Source: DASWJZ01 sp963739005 (GTDB lineage: Bacteria > Pseudomonadota > Alphaproteobacteria > Rhizobiales > Afifellaceae). From it: a stretch of 64,000 nt of DNA. This document shows, piece after piece, positions 35,761 to 44,714 of the stretch. The notes under the pieces were generated by a model. It ran no database searches. It was not told the origin of the DNA and worked only from the letters and a program-made list of their open reading frames with translations. Numbering within the stretch: the stretch's first letter is position 1; every line of letters starts with the position of its first letter. The position numbers were made by a program, and so were the translations under genes. The stretch is from assembly GCA_963739005.1 (NCBI GenBank), contig CAVTYQ010000004.1:496001-560000 (forward strand), given 5' to 3'.

Positions 35761-36516
35761 TCATCGTCCCAAATACACTTCGATGACGCGCGGATCGGCG
35801 CTGACGTGGTCGAGCGAGCCTTCGGCGAGCACCGAGCCCTCGTGCAGCACCGTCACCTTCACGTCGAGGTCGCGGACGAAGGTCATGTCGTGCTCCACCA
35901 CGATGACCGTATGCGTCTCGGCGATGCGCTTCAGGAGCTTAGCGGTTTCGGCCGTCTCCTCGTCGGTCATGCCGGCGGCCGGTTCGTCGACGAGAAGGAG
36001 CTTCGGGTCCTGCGCGAGCAGCATGCCGATCTCCAGCCACTGCCGCTGGCCGTGGCTGAGGTTGCCGGCGAGGCTGTCGCGGAGATGCCCAAGGCGGATC
36101 GTCTCGAGGATATCCTCGATCTGCGCCGCTTCCTCCGCACTCGTGCGGTGGAACAATGTCGCGAAGACGCCGCGCTCGCCCTTCAGCGCGAGCTCGAGAT
36201 TGTCCCACACGGTGTGGAACTCGAAGACCGTCGGCTTCTGGAACTTCCTTCCAATGCCAAGCTCGGCGATATCCGCCTCGTCGTGCTTGGAGAGGTCGAT
36301 GCGGCCCTCGAAGAAGACGTCGCCGGTATCGGGGCGCGTCTTGCCGGTGATGACGTCCATCATCGTCGTCTTGCCGGCGCCGTTCGGGCCGATGATGGCG
36401 CGCATCTCGCACTGTTCGACCGCGAGCGAGAGCCCGTTCAGCGCCTTGAAGCCGTCGAACGACACAGTGACGTTGTCGAGGTAGAGGAGCGTTGCGGTGG
36501 AGAATTTCTCGGACAT
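35761..36516 (-). CDS. urtD: Urea ABC transporter ATP-binding protein UrtD
   Basis: 251 residues from ATG 36516. Walker A GPNGAGKTTMMDVITGKTRPD is the UrtD form; DIAELGIGRKFQKPTVFE is its Q-loop, LSHGQRQWLEIGMLLAQ its signature, and LLLVDEPAAGMTDEE Walker B. The start codon lies 4 bases after the urtC stop. Confidence 0.95.
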   Translation of the reverse strand: MSEKFSTATLLYLDNVTVSFDGFKALNGLSLAVEQCEMRAIIGPNGAGKTTMMDVITGKTRPDTGDVFFEGRIDLSKHDEADIAELGIGRKFQKPTVFEFHTVWDNLELALKGERGVFATLFHRTSAEEAAQIEDILETIRLGHLRDSLAGNLSHGQRQWLEIGMLLAQDPKLLLVDEPAAGMTDEETAETAKLLKRIAETHTVIVVEHDMTFVRDLDVKVTVLHEGSVLAEGSLDHVSADPRVIEVYLGR

Positions 36517-36520
36517 CAGC

Positions 36521-37741
36521 CTACTCCGCCGCCGCGGCCTGGAAATGCGCCGGGGCCGGACCTTCGGCGGCGTGTGCAAGTGCTGGATCCGGCGGGGACG
36601 GTTCGTGCGGCGGGCTCATGCCCTTTTCCCCAAAGATCGCGCGGTGGCGCGCCACCACGATGCCGAAGCCCTGCGAAAGCGAGCCGAGGATGCCGCGCGG
36701 CAGGAACAAAGTGACCGCGATGAAGAGGCCGCCGAGCAGGAAGAGCCAGGCGGCGGGAAGGGCGGCGGTGAAATAGCTCTTCGCCAGGTTGACGAGCACG
36801 GCGCCTATGATCGGGCCAGCGAGCGTGGCGCGACCGCCGACGGCGGTCCAGATCACGACTTCGATGGAGTTTGCCGGCGCAAATTCGCTCGGATTGATGA
36901 TGCCGACCTGCGGCACGTAGAGCGCGCCGGCAATCCCCGCCATGCAGGCCGAGACGACGAAGGCGAAGAGCTTTACGTGCTCGACGCGGTAGCCGAGGAA
37001 GCGCGTGCGGCTTTCCGCGTCGCGGACGGCAATCAGCACCTTGCCGAACTTGGAGCGCACGATCGCCGCGGTCACCAGCACCGCGAGCGCGAGCGCGATC
37101 GCCGTGATGGCGAAGAGCGCGGAGCGCGTCGCGTCGGACTGGATGTCGTAGCCGAGAATGTCCTTGAAATCGGTCAGCCCGTTGTTGCCGCCGAAGCCGA
37201 AATTGTTGCGGAAGAAGGCGAGGAGAAGCGCGTAGGTGAGCGCCTGCGTGATGATCGAGAGATAGACGCCGGTCACTCGGCTGCGGAAGGCGAACCAGCC
37301 GAACACGAGCGCGAGCACGCCAGGCACGAGCACGACCATCAGCGCGGCGTAGAAGAAGCTGTCGAAGCCGTACCAGAACCACGGCAACGCCTTCCAGTTC
37401 AGGAACACCATGAAATCGGGAAGGATCGGGTTGGCGTAGACGCCGCGCGAGCCGATCTGGCGCATGAGATACATGCCCATCGCGTAGCCGCCGAGCGCGA
37501 AGAAGGCGCCGTGGCCGAGGCTGAGGATGCCGCAATAGCCCCAGACGAGGTTGAGCGCGACGGCGAGGAGCGCGTAGGTGAGGTATTTCCCGAAGAGCGC
37601 GACCGCGTAGGTCGGCACATGCAACGCATGGCCGGGCGGAACCCACAGATGCAGGATCGGCACGATCACCGCGATCGCCAAGAGGATAACGACGATCGGA
37701 AGCGCGCCGCGGCCGAGCCCGATCAGCATCGTCTTCGACAT
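36521..37741 (-). CDS. urtC: Urea ABC transporter permease UrtC
   Basis: 406 residues with about ten spans. LNLVWGYCGILSLGHGAFFALGGYAMGMYLMRQ near residue 65 and GGNNGLTDFKDILGYD near residue 185 are UrtC hallmarks, distinguishing it from LivM. A Pro/Ala-rich cytoplasmic tail follows the last span. It overlaps the urtB stop by one base. Confidence 0.95.
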   Translation of the reverse strand: MSKTMLIGLGRGALPIVVILLAIAVIVPILHLWVPPGHALHVPTYAVALFGKYLTYALLAVALNLVWGYCGILSLGHGAFFALGGYAMGMYLMRQIGSRGVYANPILPDFMVFLNWKALPWFWYGFDSFFYAALMVVLVPGVLALVFGWFAFRSRVTGVYLSIITQALTYALLLAFFRNNFGFGGNNGLTDFKDILGYDIQSDATRSALFAITAIALALAVLVTAAIVRSKFGKVLIAVRDAESRTRFLGYRVEHVKLFAFVVSACMAGIAGALYVPQVGIINPSEFAPANSIEVVIWTAVGGRATLAGPIIGAVLVNLAKSYFTAALPAAWLFLLGGLFIAVTLFLPRGILGSLSQGFGIVVARHRAIFGEKGMSPPHEPSPPDPALAHAAEGPAPAHFQAAAAE

Positions 37742-39351
37742 CAGGATTCGACCGCCCGGCCGCGGAGCGCGAAGAGACCGCGCGGGCGCTTCTGGATGAA
37801 GAGGATGATGAAGACGAGCACGGCGATCTTGGCGAGCACGGCGCCGGCGTAGGGTTCGAGGAACTTGTTCGCGACGCCGAGCGTCAGCGCGCCGGCGAGC
37901 GTTCCCCAGAGATTGCCGACGCCGCCGAACACGACGACCATGAAGCTGTCGATGATGTAGCCCTGGCCGAGATTGGGCGACACATTGTCGATCTGCGAAA
38001 GCGCCACCCCCGCCATGCCGGCGATGCCTGAGCCGAGCGCGAAGGTGAAGGCATCAACCCAGGGGGTGCGGATTCCCATCGACGCGGCCATGCGCCGGTT
38101 CTGCGTTACCGCCCGCATCTGCAGCCCAAAGGGCGTCGCCTTGAGAACGACGTTGAGAACCACGAAGACCAGGAGCGCGAAGACGACGATCCAAAGGCGG
38201 TTGTAGGTGATGGTGAGATGGCCGACGTCGAAGGCGCCCGACATCCAGGACGGATTGCCGACCTGCCGGTTGTTGGCGCCGAAGATCGAGCGGACCGTCT
38301 GCTGCAGAACCAGCGACAGGCCCCATGTCGCAAGCAGAGTCTCGAGCGGCCGCCCGTAGAGCCAGCGGATGATCACCCGCTCGACCAGGAATCCCGCCGC
38401 GCCGGAGACGAGGAAGGCGAGGGGAATTGCGATCGCCAGCGAATAGTCGAAGAGGCCGGGCGCCGAACTGCGGATTGTCTCCTGCACCACGAAGGTCGTG
38501 TAGGCGCCGAGCATCACCATCTCGCCGTGCGCCATGTTGATGACGCCCATGACGCCGAAGGTGATCGCGAGCCCGATTGCCGCAAGAAGCAGGACCGAGC
38601 CAAGGGAAATCCCGTACCAGACGTTCTGCGCCGCATTCCACACGGCGAGACGCTGTTCCATGCCGGCAATCGCCTTCTGCGCCGCCTTGCCGACGGCATC
38701 CGGCGTATCGGCGGGGAGCGTGCTCAGAACCCCCTTCGCGTCCTCGTCGCCGCGCTCGGCGAGCACGTCCACGGCGGCGACGCGGTCTGCCTCCGCCGCC
38801 TTCGGGTCGGCGACGACGATTGCGGCACGCGCCTGCTCAAGCACGCGCTTGACCCCGGCGTCGGTCTCCTTCGCGAGCGCCGCTTCAAGCGCGGGCAGCG
38901 CTGTCGCGTCGCGCGATTTGAACACAGCCTCCGCCGCGGTGCGGCGCTTCTCCGGATCGGGTGCGAGCAGCGTCAGCGATCCGAGCGCCGCCTCGATGGT
39001 GCCGCGCACGAGATTGTTGACGCGCACTTTCTTCAGGCCGAGCGGCGCTTCGCCGGTGACGGCTTCGCCGGTTACCGCGTCGCTCAGCGCGCCGGAAGCA
39101 TCCTTGATGTAGACCTTGCCGTCGGCCTTGGCGAAATAGAGCTGTCCCGCCTTCAGCGCCTGCACGATTGCCGCGGCCCGCTCGTCACCCGTTGCGGCGA
39201 CCGCGCCGATGGCGGCGACCGTCTCGCTGTAGCTGTCCTTGGCGAAGCCGCCGACCGCATCGGCGAGTCCCTCGGCGCGCGCCGGGCCGCAAAAGGCGGC
39301 GTGGGTCAGCAGAAGCAATAGCGCTGACGCAAGAATCCTCAGCATCGGCAA
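37741..39351 (-). CDS. urtB: Urea ABC transporter permease UrtB
   Basis: 536 residues, long because of an N-terminal signal (LRILASALLLLLTHAAFCG) and a roughly 210-residue extracytoplasmic helical domain that is normal in UrtB. The LivH-like permease domain starts near residue 240 with GSVLLLAAIGLAITFGVMGV and INMAHGEMVMLGAYTTF. VFGGVGNLWGTLAGALTLG is near the end. An ATG two codons further in (39345) is an alternative start. Confidence 0.95.
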   Translation of the reverse strand: MPMLRILASALLLLLTHAAFCGPARAEGLADAVGGFAKDSYSETVAAIGAVAATGDERAAAIVQALKAGQLYFAKADGKVYIKDASGALSDAVTGEAVTGEAPLGLKKVRVNNLVRGTIEAALGSLTLLAPDPEKRRTAAEAVFKSRDATALPALEAALAKETDAGVKRVLEQARAAIVVADPKAAEADRVAAVDVLAERGDEDAKGVLSTLPADTPDAVGKAAQKAIAGMEQRLAVWNAAQNVWYGISLGSVLLLAAIGLAITFGVMGVINMAHGEMVMLGAYTTFVVQETIRSSAPGLFDYSLAIAIPLAFLVSGAAGFLVERVIIRWLYGRPLETLLATWGLSLVLQQTVRSIFGANNRQVGNPSWMSGAFDVGHLTITYNRLWIVVFALLVFVVLNVVLKATPFGLQMRAVTQNRRMAASMGIRTPWVDAFTFALGSGIAGMAGVALSQIDNVSPNLGQGYIIDSFMVVVFGGVGNLWGTLAGALTLGVANKFLEPYAGAVLAKIAVLVFIILFIQKRPRGLFALRGRAVES

Positions 39352-39369
39352 TCCTGAAATCGAAAGCTC

Positions 39370-39398
39370 GGGTTCGGGCGAAAGATTCGCCCGAACCC
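39370..39398 (-). terminator. Strong hairpin between urtA and urtB
   Basis: A perfect 13-bp stem GGGTTCGGGCGAA / TTCGCCCGAACCC with a 3-nt loop, in the 70-base gap after the binding-protein gene. It most likely sets the ratio of UrtA to the rest of the transporter. Confidence 0.7.
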
Positions 39399-39421
39399 TG
39401 TCGTCGAGAGGCTGTGCCGGC

Positions 39422-40723
39422 TCAGTTCGTCTCGCCGCCGCACTTGCCCGTTGCGGTGTTGAAGTTCCCGCAGGAGAGCGGCGCCCGCCAATCGGAGATG
39501 AGCGGCTTGGAATCCGGCAGATAGTCGGACCACTCGTCGCCCATGACGAGGCCCGGCGACTTCCACACGACGTCGAACTGGCCGTTGTCCTGGATTTCGC
39601 CGACGTAGACCGGTTTGGTGATGTGATGGTTCGGCATCATCGTCGCGTAACCGCCGGTCAGGTTCGGCACCGAGACGCCGACGATGGCGTCGATCACCGC
39701 GTCGGGGTCCGTGGTGCCGGCCTTCTCCACCGCCTTCACCCACATGTTGAAGCCGATGTAGTGAGCTTCCATCGGGTCGTTGGTGGTGCGCTTGTCGTTC
39801 TTGGTGAAGTCGTGCCATTCCTTGATGAAGGCGGCGTTCTCCGGCGTGTCGATCAACTCGAAGTAGTTCCACGCGGCGAGGTGGCCGACGAGCGGCGCGG
39901 TGTCGAGACCGGCAAGCTCCTCTTCGCCGACCGAGAAGGCCACGACCGGGATGTCCTCGGCCTTGATGCCCTGGTTGCCGAGCTCCTTGTAGAAGGGGAC
40001 GTTGGCGTCGCCGTTGATGGTGGAGACCACCGCTGTCTTCTTGCCGGCCGAGCCGAAGGTCTTGATCGCCGCCACCTCGGTCTGCCAGTCGGAGAAGCCG
40101 AACGGCGTGTAGTTGATCATGATGTCTTCAGGCGCGACGCCCTTCGCCTTCAGGTAGGCCTCGAGAATCTTGTTGGTGGTGCGCGGATAGACGTAGTCGG
40201 TACCCTCGAGCACCCAGCGCTTTACCGCGCCGCCGTCGTCGCTCATCAGGTAGTCGACCGCCGGAATCGCCTGCTGGTTCGGCGCGGCGCCGGTATAGAA
40301 GACGTTGCGCTCGCTCTCTTCGCCCTGGTACTGGACCGGATAGAAGAGCAGGCTGTTCAGTTCCTTGAAGACCGGCAGCACGGATTTGCGGCTGACGGAA
40401 GTCCAGCAGCCGAACACCGCCGCCACCTTGTCCTGGCTGATCAGCTCGCGCGCCTTTTCGGCGAAGAGCGGCCAGTCCGACGCCGGGTCGACGACGACCG
40501 GCTCGAGCTTCTTGCCGAGAAGCCCACCCTTCTTGTTCTGCTCGTCGATGAGCATGAGCATGACGTCCTTCAACGTCGTCTCCGAGATCGCCATCGTGCC
40601 GGAAAGCGAGTGAAGGATGCCGACCTTGATCGTGTCTTCCTGCGCGCCCGCGACCGTGCTCAGCCCGAGCGACGCGGCGAGCACCGCCCCGGACAAAAGC
40701 CTTTTTCCCCTGACCCAAACCAT
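39422..40723 (-). CDS. urtA: Urea ABC transporter substrate-binding protein UrtA
   Basis: 433 residues from ATG 40723, preceded by GGGAGAGGG; the frame is open further upstream but without similarity. A Sec signal (RGKRLLSGAVLAASLGLSTV, cleaved near AGA-QEDT) leads into IKVGILHSLSGTMAISETTL, the UrtA start. VFGCWTSVSRKSVLPVFKEL, LFYPVQYQGEESERNVFYTG and AYIGFNM-type (HYIGFNMW) blocks are urea-specific. It is the first gene of an eleven-kilobase urea uptake and urease operon. The gap to the next gene (40724-40856) must hold the promoter. Confidence 0.96.
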   Translation of the reverse strand: MVWVRGKRLLSGAVLAASLGLSTVAGAQEDTIKVGILHSLSGTMAISETTLKDVMLMLIDEQNKKGGLLGKKLEPVVVDPASDWPLFAEKARELISQDKVAAVFGCWTSVSRKSVLPVFKELNSLLFYPVQYQGEESERNVFYTGAAPNQQAIPAVDYLMSDDGGAVKRWVLEGTDYVYPRTTNKILEAYLKAKGVAPEDIMINYTPFGFSDWQTEVAAIKTFGSAGKKTAVVSTINGDANVPFYKELGNQGIKAEDIPVVAFSVGEEELAGLDTAPLVGHLAAWNYFELIDTPENAAFIKEWHDFTKNDKRTTNDPMEAHYIGFNMWVKAVEKAGTTDPDAVIDAIVGVSVPNLTGGYATMMPNHHITKPVYVGEIQDNGQFDVVWKSPGLVMGDEWSDYLPDSKPLISDWRAPLSCGNFNTATGKCGGETN

Positions 40724-40856
40724 ATGAACCCTCTCCCTGGTCGGTTGTGCACCGCAGCAGGTGAAGCAAGGCGCATGCCACCAGGAAAGCCGCCGAACGA
40801 GGCAACGCCGAAGGACCGGCTGCCTAAGATTTCGCCACAAGCGCGGGATTGTGCCG

Positions 40857-42008
40857 CTATTCGGCGGCGCGCCTCCGCTCCGCAACTTCGGCGCGGATTT
40901 CCTCGCTGTGCTCGCCGAGCGTCGGCGGGGGCAGGACGTCGAGGGACTTCTCGCCGTCGAAGGAAAGCGGGCTGCGGACCGTGGTGAAAGTCCCCATTTC
41001 CGGGTGCTCCGCCGAGATCTTGAGCTTCAGATGGCGCGCCTGCGGGTCCTCCAATGCCTCGCTCGAATCGTAGGCCGGCGAGTGCGGAACCTCGGCCGTG
41101 GCGAGGGCATCGCACCAGGCCGCCCGCGGCTTCGTCTTGAAGATTGGCGCCATGAACTCGATCAGGTCGTCCTGGTGCTCGATGCGCGCCTCGCGCGTTG
41201 CGAAGCGCGGGTCGTCGAAGAGGTCCGGCGTCGCGATCACGCCGGCGAGCCCCTGCCAGAATTTCGGCGGCGACGACATGTGGAGCGCCAGCCATTTTCC
41301 ATCGGCGCATTCAAAGACATAGGACTGCGACACCCTCGGGCGGCTGAGCGGCCCCATGATCTCGCCTTCGGAGAAGTAATGGGTGAAGGAGTCGAGGTTG
41401 AAGTGGCACATCGCCTCCAGCATCGAAACGTCGACGCGCCGGCCCTTGCCGCTGGTCTGACGTTCAAAGAGCGCTGCAAGAACTCCGAGCGCAGCGTAGA
41501 ATCCGGTCTGCGCGTCGGCTATCGCCGGCCCGATGACGCGCGGCTTCTCCGGCGGCATGACGAGGCGGAGGAAGCCGCTCGCGGCTTGCGCGACCGTGTC
41601 GTAAGCGGGGCGGTCGCGATAAGGGCCGTCTGTGCCGAAGCCGGAGATCGCGCAGTAGACGAGGCGCGGGTTGAGCGCGCGCAGCTCCACTTCGCCTGCC
41701 CCAATTTTCTCCGCGATGCCCGGCCGGAAATTCTGGATGAAGACGTCGGCCTCGGCGATCAGCGCGTGGAGGAGCGCACGATCCTCGTCGTTCGACGTGT
41801 CGAGCGTGATCGAGCGCTTGTTGCGATTGTAGGTCTGATAGTGCGGGCTGTAGAGGCCGCCCTTGAAGGCGCGGAAGGGGTCTCCGGTACCCGGCCGCTC
41901 GACCTTGACCACGTCGGCGCCGAGGTCGGCCAGGTACATCGCCGCCGCCGGCCCGGTGATGAAAGTCCCCATCTCGATGACGCGAAGACCCGCCAGCACT
42001 TTCGTCAC
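40857..42008 (-). CDS. CaiB/BaiF (family III) CoA-transferase
   Basis: 383 residues starting at GTG 42008, with AGGAG upstream. LRVIEMGTFITGPAAAMYLADLGADVVKVERP is the usual N-terminal CoA-binding region, YNRNKRSITLD follows, and the catalytic Asp is most likely in GPAIADAQTGFYAALG near residue 168. The C-terminal half has the KFWQGLAGVI and PHSPAYDSSEALEDPQ blocks. It moves CoA from a donor such as succinyl-CoA to a carboxylic acid. It follows the citrate-synthase-like lyase by 9 bases, so the two probably act in sequence. Confidence 0.9.
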   Translation of the reverse strand: MTKVLAGLRVIEMGTFITGPAAAMYLADLGADVVKVERPGTGDPFRAFKGGLYSPHYQTYNRNKRSITLDTSNDEDRALLHALIAEADVFIQNFRPGIAEKIGAGEVELRALNPRLVYCAISGFGTDGPYRDRPAYDTVAQAASGFLRLVMPPEKPRVIGPAIADAQTGFYAALGVLAALFERQTSGKGRRVDVSMLEAMCHFNLDSFTHYFSEGEIMGPLSRPRVSQSYVFECADGKWLALHMSSPPKFWQGLAGVIATPDLFDDPRFATREARIEHQDDLIEFMAPIFKTKPRAAWCDALATAEVPHSPAYDSSEALEDPQARHLKLKISAEHPEMGTFTTVRSPLSFDGEKSLDVLPPPTLGEHSEEIRAEVAERRRAAE

Positions 42009-42017
42009 GCCACGCTC

Positions 42018-42821
42018 CTATTTGTTTTCATCGGCGGAACCCACGCCGTCGTAGGTGATCGCCTGGTCGGCGTAGTTTGACATGATGAAGCCGATCGAGC
42101 GCTGCAATTCTTCGTAGAGATGCGCGACGAGGCCTGCGGTGCGAGCGAGAAGCGGCAGCCCCTTGATCGCGTCAACCGGCCAGCCGACATCGAGCATCAC
42201 CGCTGGAATCGCTCCGCTGACATTGATAGGGAGCTTGCGGCCCGTGATCGTCGGCGCATGCTTCTCAAGCAGCCGCAGCATGCGGACGTGGTCGCCCGCG
42301 GTCCCGCGCTCGTCCGCCAGGTTCAGGAGCAGGTTGGCGCGCGGATCGCCGCCCGCGTGCTGCGGATGGCCGAGGCCCGGCACCTTCTCTTTCGCCGCGA
42401 CGAGGCGCTTCAGCCCCACCTGCGCGACTTCGTCGAGGGAGGCGCCGGCCTTCTTTGCCTCTTCGAGGAGCGCGACCAGGAATTTTCCCGCGGCCTCCGA
42501 GCTGCCGGCGACCACGGAGCCGACGCCGAGGAGCCCGGCGGCCATCGCCCCCTGCCACGCCTCCGGTGCCGCGGCGAGCGTCATGCGTGCCGCCTGCACG
42601 CTCGGGACCAGCCCGTGCTCGGCGATCGCCACCATTACGGCGTCGGCGAAGAAGCGCTGGTTCTCGTTCGGCATCGCGCCGGTGACGAGGAAGTAGAAAT
42701 AGTCGGTGAAGCCGACCTGTCCGATCAGGTCCGCACAGAGGTCCTTGCCGCGCACGGTGATCGAATCGGCGTCGGAGGTGGCGATCGCCGTGAAGGCCTC
42801 ATTCTGCTTGCCGATCCGCAT
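42018..42821 (-). CDS. Citryl-CoA lyase-like protein (short citrate synthase superfamily)
   Basis: 267 residues from ATG 42821 (RBS GGGAGAG), much shorter than citrate synthase (about 430). The fold motifs present are GQVGFTDYFYFLVTGAMPNENQRFFADAV, a PSVQAARMTLAAAPEAWQGAMAAGLLGVGS helix with an active-site position, and KVPGLGHPQHAGGDPRANLLL with the conserved GxGHP. Proteins of this size are usually called citryl-CoA lyase and cleave a 3-hydroxy-acyl-CoA-type substrate. With the CaiB gene next to it, a scheme of CoA activation followed by lysis is likely, but the substrate is unknown. Confidence 0.8.
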   Translation of the reverse strand: MRIGKQNEAFTAIATSDADSITVRGKDLCADLIGQVGFTDYFYFLVTGAMPNENQRFFADAVMVAIAEHGLVPSVQAARMTLAAAPEAWQGAMAAGLLGVGSVVAGSSEAAGKFLVALLEEAKKAGASLDEVAQVGLKRLVAAKEKVPGLGHPQHAGGDPRANLLLNLADERGTAGDHVRMLRLLEKHAPTITGRKLPINVSGAIPAVMLDVGWPVDAIKGLPLLARTAGLVAHLYEELQRSIGFIMSNYADQAITYDGVGSADENK

Positions 42822-42856
42822 CGTCTCTCCCGCTGCGCCCTTTCGGAGTTCGCAGT

Positions 42857-42877
42857 TTTTTTCGCTTGTCGAAAAAA
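42857..42877. promoter_or_regulatory. Candidate IclR operator in the divergent lyase / dioxygenase promoter
   Basis: An inverted repeat TTTTTTCG-CTTGT-CGAAAAAA lies between the lyase gene and hydroxyquinol dioxygenase. It differs from the GTTCGATAATCGAAC sites, which fits a different IclR protein, most likely the one encoded at 43862. Confidence 0.6.
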
Positions 42878-42983
42878 TGCCCGCTGGGTAGTCTGATGTC
42901 AAGCTGGTGGCCGCTCGCCGGCTTACCAAGAAAGGAACCGCCGCCGAAGACCCGGCGGCGAAAGAAATGGGGAGGTGAGACCC

Positions 42984-43841
42984 GTGCGCGACATCAATCA
43001 GATGAGCATCACCGACGCCGTGAAGGAGTCCTTCCACGGGCGCAAGAACGAGCGCTTCTCGTTCCTGCTCGATAAATTCATCGAGCATCTCCACGACTTC
43101 ACGCGCGAGACCAACCTGACGCAGGACGAGTGGATGTACCTCCTGAACTTCCTCTACGACTGCGGGCAGATATCCACGCCCGAGCGCCACGAATTCATCC
43201 TTCTCTCAGACGTGCTCGGCTGGTCGGCTCTGGTCGACATGATCAACACCAAGGGCGGCGGCACCGAGCTCTCGAATCTCGGGCCGTTCTATCTGAAGGA
43301 CGCGCCGGCGAAGAAGCTCGGCGCCGATCTCGCCGAGGATCGCGAGGGCGTCATCATCCTCGCCAACGGAACGGTGCGCGACACGCTCGGCCATCCGCTG
43401 AAGAACGCCGTGGTCGACACCTGGCAGGCGGACGGCAGCGGCATGTATCCGATCCAGGAGAAGGGTCAGGACCCGATGGATCTCCGCGCCCGCTTCACCA
43501 CCGACGACATTGGCCGCTACTACTACACGACGGTGATGCCGAAATCCTACACCGTCCCCTATGACGGCCCGGTCGGAAACCTGCTTCGCGCCGGCGAGCG
43601 GCACGCCTGGCGGTCAAAGCACCTGCATTACATCATCGGGGCGCCGGGCATGCGCTCGATCATCACCGAGCTCTTCTTCGAAGGCGACGAGTATATCGAT
43701 TCCGACGCCGTCTTCGGCGTGCGCCACTCGCTGATCGGCAAGGCGAAACGCGTGCCCTCGGACGCCAAGATCGAATACGACCTCGAACGCCGACCGGACG
43801 CGCGGATCGATTTCGACTTCGTGCTGTCGCCGGCAGGCTGA
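42984..43841 (+). CDS. Hydroxyquinol 1,2-dioxygenase (intradiol)
   Basis: 285 residues from GTG 42984, with GGGGAGGTGA upstream; GTG 42975 and ATG 43002 are alternatives. It cleaves the ring of 1,2,4-trihydroxybenzene to maleylacetate using Fe(III). An N-terminal helical dimer domain (about 1-100) ends in LGPFYLKDAPAKKLGADL, and the beta-sandwich holds the four iron ligands, by position Tyr155 (GMYP), Tyr189 (KSYTVP), His213 and His215 (KHLHY). DGSGMYPIQEKGQDPMDLRA and TVPYDGPVGNLL favour hydroxyquinol or catechol types over protocatechuate. Maleylacetate reductase elsewhere in the window supports hydroxyquinol. Confidence 0.9.
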   Translation: MRDINQMSITDAVKESFHGRKNERFSFLLDKFIEHLHDFTRETNLTQDEWMYLLNFLYDCGQISTPERHEFILLSDVLGWSALVDMINTKGGGTELSNLGPFYLKDAPAKKLGADLAEDREGVIILANGTVRDTLGHPLKNAVVDTWQADGSGMYPIQEKGQDPMDLRARFTTDDIGRYYYTTVMPKSYTVPYDGPVGNLLRAGERHAWRSKHLHYIIGAPGMRSIITELFFEGDEYIDSDAVFGVRHSLIGKAKRVPSDAKIEYDLERRPDARIDFDFVLSPAG

Positions 43842-43861
43842 GGGCGGCGCAGGAAGTGCAC

Positions 43862-44698
43862 ATGGCGGGGCAGGACGGCAGCGCGGAATTCGTCGGCGGT
43901 CTCGCCAAGGGGCTCGCCGTCATCGAGGCCTTCGATGCGGGGCAATCGGAGATGACGCTTTCCGAGGTCGCCCGCCGCGCCGGCATCACCCCGGCGGCGG
44001 CCAGGCGAAGCCTGCACACGCTGGCGGCGCTCGGCTACGTGCGGCACGTGAACAAGCGCTTCCTCTTGAGCGCCCGCGTCCTCCATCTCGGCGCCGCCTA
44101 TCTCCGCGCCGCGCATATTGAGGAGATCCTGCTGCCGGAGCTTCGCCGTCTCGTCGCCCGCTTCGGCGATGCCGCCTCCGTCAGCGTGCTCGACGGCGAC
44201 GACATCCTCTATATCGCCCACCATTCGGCGGAGCGCGCGAACCGCATCTTCGCCGGCGTCGGCGTGACCTATCCGGCGTATCCGACCTCAATGGGCCGCG
44301 TCCTTCTCGCCGGCCTCTCGAAGGATGCGTTCGATGCCTATCTCTGCAACGCACGGCTGGAGAAGCTGACGGAGCTCACCGTCACCGACCGCGCCAAGCT
44401 TCACGCCATCGTGGCGCGGGCGCGCAAGGTCGGCTTCGCGACCGCTGTCGACGAGCTCGACTACGGCATCACCGCGCTCGCCGTCCCGGTCCGCGATCCG
44501 GACGGAAACGTCGTCGCTGCGCTGAACAGCTCCGGCTATTCCGGTCGCGTCGATATCGGAATCATGATCGCCGAGCGGCTTTCGGAGCTGCGCGAAAGTG
44601 CTGCGCGCATGTCGCAGGCGCTGGCGCGACACCCGACGCTCGCGCGCTCCATTCTTTCCAACGGCCGCGCCGACTACGCGCTCAAGGCGGCCGAGTAG
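43862..44698 (+). CDS. IclR-family transcriptional regulator (PcaR/PcaU-like)
   Basis: 278 residues from ATG 43862 (a GTG at 43856 adds two residues; the AGGAAG motif fits the ATG better). The winged helix has LAKGLAVIEAFDAGQSEMTLSEVARRAGITPAAARRSLHTLAALGYV, and the effector domain has YPTSMGRVLLAGLS and GFATAVDELDYGITALAVPV. It is closest in look to PcaR/PcaU regulators of the 3-oxoadipate pathway. It follows the dioxygenase by 20 bases and is probably co-transcribed with it. It converges on the quinone-reductase-like gene. Confidence 0.92.
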   Translation: MAGQDGSAEFVGGLAKGLAVIEAFDAGQSEMTLSEVARRAGITPAAARRSLHTLAALGYVRHVNKRFLLSARVLHLGAAYLRAAHIEEILLPELRRLVARFGDAASVSVLDGDDILYIAHHSAERANRIFAGVGVTYPAYPTSMGRVLLAGLSKDAFDAYLCNARLEKLTELTVTDRAKLHAIVARARKVGFATAVDELDYGITALAVPVRDPDGNVVAALNSSGYSGRVDIGIMIAERLSELRESAARMSQALARHPTLARSILSNGRADYALKAAE

Positions 44699-44714
44699 AC
44701 GGCTCTCGGGTCAG

